DNA of 64,000 bases from Haladaptatus sp. R4 (GCF_001625445.1 NZ_LWHG01000021.1:682001-746000); one strand, 5' to 3'; counted from the stretch's first letter, positions 46,642 to 55,003 are shown. The notes: generated by a model not told the origin, from the sequence alone. Made by a program: numbers and translations.

Positions 46642-47175
46642 TTACCGCGCTAACTCGTGTACCCTCGTGACCACGTTCCACGTGCGTCGCGTCGCAGGCA
46701 TATCCAGAACATCCCCGACATCGGTGAACTGGCCGCTTTTCCGCTCGTCCGTTCGAATACGGCTGTACACTTCGCGGTTCAAAGTTTCGAACTCCTCGGC
46801 GTCGTTCCCGGCGGCTGAAAGCGTTCGAATCCGCTCGTCATCGGGGCAGTCGTTCAAAAACGAGACGTACAGCTTCGTCGTCCCGTCCTCCGATTGCGCG
46901 AACGGACATCGGTCGATAATTTCGTGGAGTTCGTCGCGTGTCCTGACCATGACCGAGATATCGTACCCGAACGACGCTTCGACGGCATCCACGAGTTCGT
47001 CTTCGAGTTCGTTCGCGGTCGAATCGTCCGTCTCGAACACGACGTTCCCGCTCTGGATGTAGGTTCGAACGTGTTCGAATCCGAGTGATCGGCAGAGGTC
47101 GCGGAGGGCATCCATCTTCATTCGATTGTGCGCACCGACGTTGATGCCGCGTAGAAAAGCGATGTACGTCGTCAT
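46642..47175 (-). CDS. DUF1697 domain protein
   Basis: The 177-residue protein has the DUF1697 opening MTTYIAFLRGINVGAHNRMK, the core LRDLCRSLGFEHVRTYIQSG and NVVFETDD, followed by SVMVRTRDELHEIIDRCPF and the closing RTWNVVTRVHEL. The family is widespread and of unknown function. ATG at 47175 fits the conserved start exactly. It is a stand-alone gene. Confidence 0.93.
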   Translation of the reverse strand: MTTYIAFLRGINVGAHNRMKMDALRDLCRSLGFEHVRTYIQSGNVVFETDDSTANELEDELVDAVEASFGYDISVMVRTRDELHEIIDRCPFAQSEDGTTKLYVSFLNDCPDDERIRTLSAAGNDAEEFETLNREVYSRIRTDERKSGQFTDVGDVLDMPATRRTWNVVTRVHELAR

Positions 47176-47360
47176 GGGGTATCACTCGATGATGGTGTGG
47201 AATCGTCATAAAGAACGTACTTTTCGCCGGTAGACGGGGGACTCGACCGGGAACCGTTCGAGTGTCCGGCGGACAACACGATAGAATGGTCTCCTTAATC
47301 GAGATGTCTCCCCACGAACGGGGGAAGAACAGCGATTCAGATCGCAGTCATCGAGTCAAA

Positions 47361-47477
47361 CTACGCGTGCAGCCACGCCTTCGGATGTTCGTCGCGGAGA
47401 TGATCGTGATACCACTTCGTCGCTACAGGGTAAGACGTGCCGATCATCTGCAGACCGCAGTGTCGACAACGAGCCAT
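47361..47477 (-). CDS. Tiny C2H2-like zinc finger protein
   Basis: A short frame encodes about 38 residues: MARCRHCGLQMIGTSYPVAT followed by KWYHDHLRDEHPKAWLHA. The C-x2-C pair (residues 4 and 7) and the H-x-H...H cluster (HDHLRDEH) form a plausible C2H2 site. Haloarchaea encode many such micro-proteins. An ATG two codons upstream (47483) is an alternative start. Support is motif only. Confidence 0.6.
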   Translation of the reverse strand: MARCRHCGLQMIGTSYPVATKWYHDHLRDEHPKAWLHA

Positions 47478-47616
47478 TGCCATATGGAACACGGTAGAAG
47501 GAGGGGGATGATAGCTGTTACTATTTGAATTGAGCTGTTTCTTTGAACCTACTGCGCGGGAAACAGCCCCGTAACGACCCGGAGCCCGAGCGGGTTCACG
47601 GTCCATCACCCGTTTC

Positions 47617-48102
47617 CTATCCGGATACGACCAGTATTTTCGTGTTCCCTTGCTTGTCCTCGAACTTGCTTCCCGCGGGTGGTTTAATGTCGATTTCGAG
47701 CGTGCCATCGTCCTGATTTGGTCCCAATCCGGGACGTATCGACAGTGTCGCTTTCCCATCGTCATCCGTCGTCGCGGTCTGGATGTGTTTCAACGTGGCC
47801 GAATCGCCCTTGACGACGACTGTCGCCCCTGCGACGGGGTTGCCGTCCGAATCGATGACCGAGATATCGACCGAGTGATAACCCGGATGGACTACCTCGG
47901 GCGACGGTTTCGCGTCGAGTTCGCTCACCGTCAACCCGTGAAGCCCCGACAACATGTTCATCATCACCCCGAGACTGGCGACGCCGACGACGAGCGCGAT
48001 GACAAGTCGAATCGGAAGCCCTTCGATAGCCCGCTCGTCCGACCGAAACGCCCGAGTCCCACGACGATGCTTCACCTGCCGTAGCCGCTGACGCACTGAC
48101 AT
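47617..48102 (-). CDS. Membrane-anchored protein with carboxypeptidase-regulatory-like beta domain
   Basis: The 161-residue protein starts MSVRQRLRQVKHRRGTRAFR, has one membrane helix (LPIRLVIALVVGVASLGVMM, near 28-47) and an outer beta-sandwich region (VHPGYHSVDISVIDSDGNPV, AGATVVVKGDSATLKHIQTA, DDDGKATLSIRPG), typical of carboxypeptidase-regulatory-like domains. The start at 48102 lies 26 bases from a TATA box (48128-48133, minus strand), giving a leaderless mRNA. It is divergent from the HerA-like ATPase and shares its palindromic promoter. Function unknown. Confidence 0.82.
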   Translation of the reverse strand: MSVRQRLRQVKHRRGTRAFRSDERAIEGLPIRLVIALVVGVASLGVMMNMLSGLHGLTVSELDAKPSPEVVHPGYHSVDISVIDSDGNPVAGATVVVKGDSATLKHIQTATTDDDGKATLSIRPGLGPNQDDGTLEIDIKPPAGSKFEDKQGNTKILVVSG

Positions 48103-48126
48103 GGCCCGGAGTGGTTCCGGTTTGGA

Positions 48127-48154
48127 GTATAAACCCTCGGACGAAGGTTTATAC
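48127..48154. promoter_or_regulatory. Symmetric divergent promoter of the HerA-like and anchored-protein genes
   Basis: The arms GTATAAACC (48127-48135) and GGTTTATAC (48146-48154) are a perfect inverted repeat around a 10-base centre. Each arm contains a TATA box facing outward, and each box lies about 26-30 bases from a start codon (ATG 48179 on the plus strand, 48102 on the minus strand). The two leaderless transcripts would thus be driven by mirror-image promoters from one site, which may also serve as an operator. Confidence 0.75.
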
Positions 48155-48178
48155 CGGAGAGCGAAGCCAACACCCCAC

Positions 48179-49225
48179 ATGACCGACGTTTTGGGGCGAG
48201 CGGGCGACATGGATGTTTCGGGTGTTTCGGGTGTTTCGGGAAGGCTCGGCACCTATCGAGCCCGCGACGGCAGTGCAGGTGCGCCGGTTCGGATCGATTT
48301 GGACGGACCACACGCCACGCTGGTCGTCGGCAAGCGCGGGTACGGGAAGTCCTACACGCTCGGCGTGCTGATCGAGGAACTCGCGAAGACGGCGGGCGTC
48401 ACCCCTGTCGTCGCCGACCCGATGGGGGCGTTCCGGACGTTTGCAGACGTCTCCGGATTCGACGTGGTCGAGAACCCTCGCGTGTCGGCGGACGCACTTT
48501 CCCCGCGTGCGTGGTGTGAGTTGCTCGGACTCGATCACGAGGATTCGGCCGGGTCGCTGGTGTGGCAGGCCGCCGCGAAGACGGGGTCGCTGGCCGGGAT
48601 GCACGAATACGTCTCGGGCGCGGACGTCGCGCGGGCTACCCGCCGCACGGCCCGGAATCATCTCGCGCTCGCCGACTCGTGGGGCGTGTTTTCGCCCGAT
48701 GGACTCGCCGCGACGGACTGCGTGGCGTCGGCGACGATACTGGACTGTTCGGTCTACGACGACGCGCCGATGAACGCCGTCGTTCGGGCGATTGCCGACG
48801 ACCTGTATCGTTCCCAGGTCAGGGAATCGGTAGCGACGCTTCCGTGGCTGGTCGTCGACGAGGCGCACGCGTTCTTCGACGGAATCGCCGGGACGGCGCT
48901 CGAAACCATCCTGACTCGGGGTCGACGACCGGGCGTCAGTTTCGTCGCCGCGACCCAGCGTCCCGCTGCGCTTCCGGACGTGGCGGTTTCCCAGTCGGAT
49001 CTGCTCGTGGCCCACCGACTGACTTCGCGGGGCGACCGGGAGGCGTTGGCTCGTGCTCGCCCGACGTACATGCACGGGTCGTTCGCCGACCGAATGTCCG
49101 AAACACCGGGAGAAGCCCTCGTCGTGGACGACGCGACGGAGAACGTCCACGAGATACGGATTCGGGAGCGAGACGTCGAACACGGCGGCGGGAGTCCAAG
49201 CGCGAGCGAATTCGCGAACCGGTAA
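48179..49225 (+). CDS. HerA-like P-loop ATPase
   Basis: The 348-residue protein has Walker A VVGKRGYGKSYTLGVL (near 49-64), Walker B LPWLVVDEAHAFFD (near 221-234) and the sensor region SFVAATQRPAALPDVAVSQS with VAHRLTSRGDREAL, as in the HerA/FtsK branch. Such ATPases pump DNA or act in secretion. HAS-barrel and NurA-type partner are absent, so it is not the standard DNA-end-resection HerA. Near residues 12-20 are three VSG units from a 9-base tandem repeat. Start at 48179; an upstream in-frame ATG at 48101 lies beyond the TATA box. Confidence 0.85.
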   Translation: MTDVLGRAGDMDVSGVSGVSGRLGTYRARDGSAGAPVRIDLDGPHATLVVGKRGYGKSYTLGVLIEELAKTAGVTPVVADPMGAFRTFADVSGFDVVENPRVSADALSPRAWCELLGLDHEDSAGSLVWQAAAKTGSLAGMHEYVSGADVARATRRTARNHLALADSWGVFSPDGLAATDCVASATILDCSVYDDAPMNAVVRAIADDLYRSQVRESVATLPWLVVDEAHAFFDGIAGTALETILTRGRRPGVSFVAATQRPAALPDVAVSQSDLLVAHRLTSRGDREALARARPTYMHGSFADRMSETPGEALVVDDATENVHEIRIRERDVEHGGGSPSASEFANR

Positions 49226-49280
49226 TATCCGGCTCCTTTCGAGTTCGTTAAGTGGATTCGGGAGGGAACAGTGACTAACC

Positions 49281-49333
49281 GGGCGATGGAGTCCGCCTCC
49301 CCCAACCGCCGAACACGTCGGCTGATGACTCCT
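49281..49333 (+). ncRNA. Fluoride riboswitch (crcB motif)
   Basis: The 53-base element starts GGGCGATGGAGTCCGCC and ends GGCTGATGACTCC. Three helices match the crcB motif: GGAGTC (49288-49293) with GACTCC (49327-49332); GGCG (49282-49285) with CGCC (49294-49297); and GCCGA (49308-49312) with TCGGC (49318-49322). The conserved GCTGATG and GGCGATG are both present. It lies 17 bases before the first of two fluoride-channel genes, and a TATA-like TTAAGT (about 49248) would start the transcript just ahead of it. The expression platform is not clear. Confidence 0.93.
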
Positions 49334-49350
49334 TTTCGAGAGCGACAGAT

Positions 49351-49791
49351 ATGGGACGTACACATCCACTCCACACGTTAGAAGTTCTGCTATTGGTTGG
49401 CGTCGGCGGGTTTGCGGGGTCGAACCTCCGCTACTTCGTCAGCCTCGTCCAACCCGGCTTGACGGGGACGCTCATCGCGAACGTCGCCGGCAGTTTCGCA
49501 CTGGGATTCATCCTGTACGAGGCCATCTACATGGGGTATCTGGCCGACCAAACCCACGTCGTGGTCGGCACCGGGTTCCTCTCATCGTTTACGACCTACA
49601 GCACGTTCGCGGTGCAGACGACGCAAGCGGCGTCGCCGCTCTGGATGATCGGCAACGTCGCGGCGAACTACGGGTTAGGACTGATGGGCGTCCTGCTCGG
49701 CCGGATGCTCGCCCGTAACGTCAACGGGAGGAGCAAGGAAGCGGAGAAGATGGCAGAGCAGGAAACGACGGAAACGGAGGTGCCGGAATGA
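49351..49791 (+). CDS. crcB1: Fluoride channel CrcB/FluC, first subunit
   Basis: The 146-residue protein has four membrane helices and FluC landmarks: GVGGFAGSNLRYFVSLVQPG, TLIANVAGSFALGFILYE, and GTGFLSSFTTYSTFAVQTTQ. FluC channels expel fluoride as dimers. The C-terminal polar tail (NGRSKEAEKMAEQETTETEV) is extra. The gene follows the fluoride riboswitch and overlaps the second crcB gene by four bases (ATGA), so the two probably form a heterodimer under fluoride control. Confidence 0.95.
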   Translation: MGRTHPLHTLEVLLLVGVGGFAGSNLRYFVSLVQPGLTGTLIANVAGSFALGFILYEAIYMGYLADQTHVVVGTGFLSSFTTYSTFAVQTTQAASPLWMIGNVAANYGLGLMGVLLGRMLARNVNGRSKEAEKMAEQETTETEVPE

Positions 49792-50150
49792 GTTCGCTCG
49801 ACCCCGCCCACATCGTCGGAACGGGCGGTGCGATAGGCGCGCTGTGCCGCCATTTCGTCGGCGAACGGATCGATGCCGACGAGTTCCCGATCGGAACGCT
49901 CACCGTGAACGTCGTGGGGAGCTTCGTCCTGGGTCTCGTGACGTTCCTCTCCCTCGGGAATCAACTCGCGCTCCTGCTCGGCACCGGTGCGTGTGGCTCG
50001 TTTACGACGTTCTCGTCGTTCTCCTTCGAGACGTTTCGGTTGTGGGAGACCGGCGAGCGATTCCGCGCGGCCACCAACGCCCTCGGCAACCTCGTCGGTG
50101 CCATCCTCGCTATCGCCCTCGCGTGGGGCGTCGCCCAACTGCTCGGCTAA
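49788..50150 (+). CDS. crcB2: Fluoride channel CrcB/FluC, second subunit
   Basis: The 120-residue paralogue has the same four-helix layout with GTGGAIGALCRHFVGERIDA, GTLTVNVVGSFVLGLVTFLS and GTGACGSFTTFSSFSFETFR. Paired CrcB genes usually make an antiparallel heterodimer in which the two chains have opposite topologies. It is translationally coupled to the first gene by the 4-base overlap and converges with the UspA gene, two bases from its stop. Confidence 0.95.
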   Translation: MSSLDPAHIVGTGGAIGALCRHFVGERIDADEFPIGTLTVNVVGSFVLGLVTFLSLGNQLALLLGTGACGSFTTFSSFSFETFRLWETGERFRAATNALGNLVGAILAIALAWGVAQLLG

Positions 50151-50151
50151 G

Positions 50152-50583
50152 CTACGCCGTCACTCGGATCACGAGTACCGGCAGGTCGGTATTGCGGATG
50201 ACTTTCTCGGTGACGCTCCCGTTCAGGAAGTGTTCGAGACCGGTTCGGGCGTGGGTCCCCATCACGATGACGTCGATTCCGTGTTCGTCCGCGTAGGAGA
50301 GGATTTCCTCGTGGGGAATCCCGCGCAGGAGTTCCGTTTCTAGCGGTACGTCCCGTTCGTCCGCCACCCGTGTTACGTCCGAAATCGCCGTTTCTCCCAG
50401 TTCCGTTCGGTCACGCTCGATGGTGAGCCATTTCGTGTCCGAAAGCGTGTTGTAATCCCGCGTATCGACGACGTACACCGAATGTACCCTCCCACCCGTA
50501 AACGACGCGAGGTCGAGTGCTTCCGTGATGGCGTCGGTAACCTCTGAACTACCATCGGTCGGGACGAGTATCTCGTCGTACAT
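50152..50583 (-). CDS. Universal stress protein (UspA family)
   Basis: The 143-residue protein has the UspA fold: MYDEILVPTDGSSEVTDAIT, and the ATP-binding motif VMGTHARTGLEHFLNGSVTE (G-x2-G-x9-G-S/T form) with the ending LPVLVIRV. It is a single-domain cytoplasmic protein, likely nucleotide-binding. It lies upstream-opposite to the crcB genes, and the RND gene ends 37 bases upstream on the same strand order. Confidence 0.94.
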   Translation of the reverse strand: MYDEILVPTDGSSEVTDAITEALDLASFTGGRVHSVYVVDTRDYNTLSDTKWLTIERDRTELGETAISDVTRVADERDVPLETELLRGIPHEEILSYADEHGIDVIVMGTHARTGLEHFLNGSVTEKVIRNTDLPVLVIRVTA

Positions 50584-50619
50584 CCCGTTCTACCTTCGAC
50601 GGGCAGGGAAATAACTGTT

Positions 50620-53096
50620 CTACAGGAAGTAGCGATACCAGACGACGATGACGGATGGCGTCAACAGGATCGCCGTGAGATACGAGTAGAAGATACTCAA
50701 AGCCGTCACGAGACCGAACTGACCGAGAACTGGCGTGATGGCGAGAACGAGAATACCCGTCCCGGCGACCGTCGTGAGCATACTGCCGGTCAGCGCACCG
50801 CCAGTGCCGCGGACGGTTCGGGTGAGGGCGTCGAACACGTCGGCGTCCGTCGGGCGTTCGGACGCGTCCGTTCCCTGTTCGAACTCGTCGGTAAACCGAT
50901 GCACGACGTGGGCCGAGTAGTCGGTTCCCAACCCGAGCGCGATCGCGAGAACGGTCGCGGTGAGCGCGTTGAACGGGATGCCGAACAACCGCATCGTTCC
51001 GGCGAGGAGCGCGACGGCGACGACGCGGGAAGCAGGTTGATCACGCCGAAGGCCGCCCGCCCGACGAGCACGCGATAGACGAACGCGAGAAAGACGGCAG
51101 TCGCGATGAGCGCGGTGATGAGGCTCCTGAGAGCCGAGGCGAAGATGATCGACGCGACGGACTGGAATACGACGGTTTCGCCCGTCGCCGTCGCTTGGAG
51201 ACGATATCGCCCCGCGAGGGTTCGGGCATCACGAGCGACCGCATCCTGTGACGCACCGCTTTTCGTCGAGTAGACGACCTGTGCGTGCCGCTGGTCGGCC
51301 GTGATGTACTGGAGTGCCTCGTCCCGTGCGGGCGACGACAGCAACCGATCGTAAATCGTGCCGAGGTTATCGTCCGGAACGCCGTCACCGTCGATGTCGT
51401 TCCGTTGGACGAGTCGGCGGAATTCGGATGATTGAGCGCTGTAGTTCCGGATAACGGTGATGATGCTCTCGGAACTCGCCTGTCGATCCCTCTGGACGAA
51501 CGCCTTCGGCGGGTTGTGGTTCGCGTGCTGAATCGATTCCAGCGCGTAATCCTCGCGTAACGGCCCCCGAACGTACACCGTCACGGTGTCGCCCTGAACG
51601 GCGGCGAACTTCTCGTCCAGGAAGTTCGTCGTTTGGGTGACGGTGTACGTCCCCGGCGCGAACGGTTCCGGCAGCGATTGCAGATAGCTCGGCGTCTGTT
51701 CCGGCGGGAGGAAATCCTCGTTCGAGAAGGACGTACTGATGCCGGTGGCGTAGTACCCCGAAACGACCGTCACGAGCAGCGCGAACGCGAGAACGAACGG
51801 TGCACCGCGCCGAGCGAGCGTGACGCTGACTTGCAGGAGTCGCCCGAGTGCGGACCCTTCCTCGCCGAGCGGTCGTAAGCCGAACACGGGGAGGTCGTAC
51901 CGGTACCGAAGTCGGTCGGTTTCGACCTTGGCCGCCGGGAGGAAGATTCCGAAGATGAGCGCCGTGACGACGATGCCTATCGCGGCGACCAGTCCGAACT
52001 CACGGATCGGTTGCAGGCGACTCGTGAGGTTCGACCCGAACCCCATCACGGTCGTTCCCGTGACGATGAAGAAGGCGACGAGCAGTTGGTCGGTCGTTCG
52101 TCGCATCGACCTCCCGATTCCCAGTCCGGTGACGCGCTCCTCCCGGTAGCGGTTGATGGCGTGAATGCCGTAGTCGATACCGACCGCAAGGAGCAAAGGT
52201 GGCACCGCAACGAGCAGTTGTGTGAACGGAATCCCGATCCAACCCATGAACCCCAGCGTCCAAACCACGGTCATCACCAGCGAGACGACTCCGAGCAGGA
52301 GGTCCAAGGGGTCACGATAGGCGAAGATCAGGAAGACGAGTATCAGGATCGCGGCCGCGGGCGTGACGATGATGAGCGAGTCGAACGTGACGCTCGACAG
52401 TTCCGAGGAGATGATACCGCTACCGAACACGCGGATGTCGCTATCGACGCTCCCGACGACGGATTCCGAGCGGAGTTGGATCCGCGTGAGCGGGTCGTTC
52501 GCGCTCGATTCGGCACCCGCTTGCTGTGAGAGTCCACGCGGAATTCGATGATCGACGACGGCGATCGTCGCCGAGGCCGAGGCCGCCCGTGGATTGAAGT
52601 CCTTGCTCAGAAGGGTTCGAAAACCGGGCGTTCCCGAGGCCCGTCGAACGGCGATTTCGATCTCCGTCGGCGTCGCCTGCCGAACGGTTCGCACCTGTGC
52701 TTCGAGCGTCGTCGCGTTCGGATCGATGGTTCGTGCCACGATGCTCGCGGCGCTCGTCGTCGAGGAAACCCGGAGGTCGGTCCGCTGTTCGAGGCGGTAC
52801 TGAACCTCCAGCATCGCCAGCAGTTCGGGTTTCGAGAGCACGTTCCGGCCGGTTTGGATGAGCTGTGTGCTTCCGTTTTCCGCCGCGAACGGTGGCGTGA
52901 ACTCGCGGTTGACGGCGTCGAACGCCTCCTGTGCGGGGCTGTTTTCGGTGAACTGGCTCGTCCCGGATTCGGTCGAGATGCGAACGAGGCCGACACCCAA
53001 GACGGCGGTCAGGACGAGAAAGACGAGCAGAACGGTTTTCGACCGCTCGGCGATCCACACGTCGAGCCAGTCGATAACGCGTTGATAGTCCACCAT
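50620..53096 (-). CDS. RND/MMPL-family transporter, with one apparent frameshift
   Basis: The repaired protein is about 825 residues with two six-helix halves and two large outer loops: helix 1 VLLVFLVLTAVLGVGLVRIS, first core DSLIIVTPAAAILILVFLIF and VAVPPLLLAVGIDYGIHAIN, second core ATVLAIALGLGTDYSAHVVH. The G-x-D-Y sites lie on the fourth helix of each half. The frame breaks near 51028, at a GGG run on the plus strand; one missing base joins FGVINLLP to VVAVALLAGTMRLFGI. The COG1361 gene sits 6 bases upstream, so they form an operon, a pairing also seen in other archaea. Substrate may be lipid, drug or solute. Confidence 0.9.
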
Positions 53097-53102
53097 CGGA
53101 GG

Positions 53103-54698
53103 TCACCGCCTGCGGAGGACGAACACGGCCACGAGGACGAGCAGGACGGCGATGCCGAGGAGGACGAGGATTCCGTTCGAACCGCTCACGAACGACAGGA
53201 CGCCACCGCGTTCCGGTGACGTCACTCGAACGGGAACCGAGTACGTGTCGGTGAGTTTCGTCTCGCCGTCCGGTGTATCGTACTGGAAATCGACCGACGC
53301 CGGGTACGTGTTCGGAAGCGTCCCACCGTCGGCACCGATGTCGAACCGGATCGTCGCCGACTGATTCGGTTCCAGTTTCGGGATGAACGCCTCGTTGTCG
53401 TTGACGGTCAAGGGACTGTCCACGAACGCCTGTGCGTCGATGTTCCGCAGGGTTTCGTTCCGATTGTTCGTGACGACGAGCGACACCGTCCCCGTCGAAC
53501 CGGCCTCGACCGACGCCCGGTTCGCATCGATCCGGAACTCGTCCTTCCGGGGATGGACGTCGATTTGTGCGTCGAGCGATTTGCTCTGTCTCGGGTCGCC
53601 GTCCTGATTCTGATAGCGCACGACGAACGAGAGCTGTCGCGGGCCGCGGTCGGCGGTGTCGCTCACGTCGATACGGAAGTCGAACGGTTTCGACTCGCCG
53701 CTATCGAGCGTCCCGAGCGCGTACTCCGTCTCGGTCGGTGAGAACGTGGTGTTCCCGCGCTGGGGTGCGAGAACGAGGACGGCGTTCGGGGCGCGCTGTG
53801 GTCCTTCGTTGGTCACCGTACCGGAGACGAACCCTTGTTGTCCCACCCGCAAGGTGCTGTGCAAGTTTCCTACCGAAAACGATTGTTCGGGGTCGGGAAT
53901 GATGCCGACGAGATGGGGATTCGTTCGGTTCCGGGTTCCGTTCTCCCGATAGGAGATCGAGAGGCTGAACGGGTAGTTACCGCCGACCGTGTCGTTGCTC
54001 GCCGTGACGCGATACTGGAACGTTCGCCGCTCGTTGGACGACCACCGACTGACGAACTGGCTGGCGTTCGGCGACCGTCCCAAACTGAGTTGCTCGTTCG
54101 CCGACTGGAGCGAGACGACGGCGTCGTGAACATCTCGTCCCGTGTTCTCGACGGTCAGCGAGACCGTCCCCGTGTCGCCTGCCTGTACGTTCGAGGATAT
54201 CGCTGTCACCTCGAACCGCTCCAAACGAACCCGCTCGGTCGGCCGCACGTCGAACGTGTACGGTTCCGTTCGCTCCCGAGAGCCGTTCGCGGTCGTGTAC
54301 GACACCCTCGCCTGAAACGGGTAGTTCTCGGATCGCGCGAACTCCTCCGCGAGAAGACCGAATTTCACCGTTATCCGCTCGCCCTTCGACCAGTTGCCGA
54401 CGAACTTGCTGGCGGTCTGTGACGGGCCGAACCGAACGCTCTCGTTCGGCGAGCGCACTCGAATACTCGCGTTGGAAACGTCGCGTCCGGTGTTGACGAA
54501 CGTGATCGAGAGGTTTCCCGATCCGTTTATCGGCACGTTCGACGCGGTCGAGACGATACTGAACGATCCCGTCGGGTTCGGCGTCCCCTGTTGGCTGGCC
54601 GCCGTACCTGCCGTGCGCCCCATAGCCGTCCAGCCGCCGTGAGCGACCAGTAATACCAGAATGAGCGAGACAACTACCCGACGATTCATCCTCCCCAT
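53103..54698 (-). CDS. COG1361/CARDB-like S-layer-type protein, partner of RND
   Basis: The 531-residue protein has an N-terminal signal (MNRRVVVSLILVLLVAHGGW) and repeated Ig-like domains with the motif N-T-G-R-D-V (FVNTGRDVSNASIRVRS, VENTGRDVHDAVVSLQS), then further beta domains with many N-x-S/T sites. It ends in a membrane helix and basic tail (GILVLLGIAVLLVLVAVFVL RRR). It should be anchored outside the cell. The start at 54698 is the longest; MNRRVVV at 54689 is an alternative. The RND transporter follows after 6 bases. Confidence 0.9.
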   Translation of the reverse strand: MGRMNRRVVVSLILVLLVAHGGWTAMGRTAGTAASQQGTPNPTGSFSIVSTASNVPINGSGNLSITFVNTGRDVSNASIRVRSPNESVRFGPSQTASKFVGNWSKGERITVKFGLLAEEFARSENYPFQARVSYTTANGSRERTEPYTFDVRPTERVRLERFEVTAISSNVQAGDTGTVSLTVENTGRDVHDAVVSLQSANEQLSLGRSPNASQFVSRWSSNERRTFQYRVTASNDTVGGNYPFSLSISYRENGTRNRTNPHLVGIIPDPEQSFSVGNLHSTLRVGQQGFVSGTVTNEGPQRAPNAVLVLAPQRGNTTFSPTETEYALGTLDSGESKPFDFRIDVSDTADRGPRQLSFVVRYQNQDGDPRQSKSLDAQIDVHPRKDEFRIDANRASVEAGSTGTVSLVVTNNRNETLRNIDAQAFVDSPLTVNDNEAFIPKLEPNQSATIRFDIGADGGTLPNTYPASVDFQYDTPDGETKLTDTYSVPVRVTSPERGGVLSFVSGSNGILVLLGIAVLLVLVAVFVLRRR

Positions 54699-54827
54699 CC
54701 CATGAGAACCGTCTCCCCCGTTCGTGCCATTCGTTCGTCCCCCACACCTGTCACGACGCCACCATTTGTATAGGTTTGCCTCGTGTCGGAGTGAGGTTTC
54801 GTCCCGAAATCACGTCACAGGATACAG

Positions 54828-54882
54828 ATGACTCTATTCGAGAGTTGAAAGTTTGAAAAGCGCCCGAGGCGGGATTTGAACC
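54828..54882. repeat. Left flank plus tRNA-Asp 3' fragment (direct repeat, copy 1)
   Basis: This 55-base stretch repeats 55793-55847 with about four mismatches. It contains the 3' flank of the tRNA gene (GACTCTATTCGAGAGTTGAA) and the last 22 bases of tRNA-Asp in minus orientation (54861-54882). There the match stops, leaving a truncated tRNA: a typical attachment-site remnant. Confidence 0.8.
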
Positions 54883-55003
54883 ACGCCCGAGAACCTGCGC
54901 ACGGCGCAGAACCTCGGTCTGATTCAAATCCGTTGGCGATTTCGTCCTCACTGGGAGACGAGCAACGCATCTGCGTTGCTCGTCGGTGAGTTCGGAAGAA
55001 ATA
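54883..55003. other. Hairpin-rich spacer between tRNA fragment and first tRNA-Asp
   Basis: Two structured segments are seen. At 54890-54920 an imperfect palindrome (CTGCGC/GCGCAG core with flanking CCGA/TCGG pairs). At 54957-54984 a perfect 13-pair hairpin with a 2-base loop, arms GACGAGCAACGCA and TGCGTTGCTCGTC. No ORF of note. It could be the residue of an integrated element. Confidence 0.6.
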
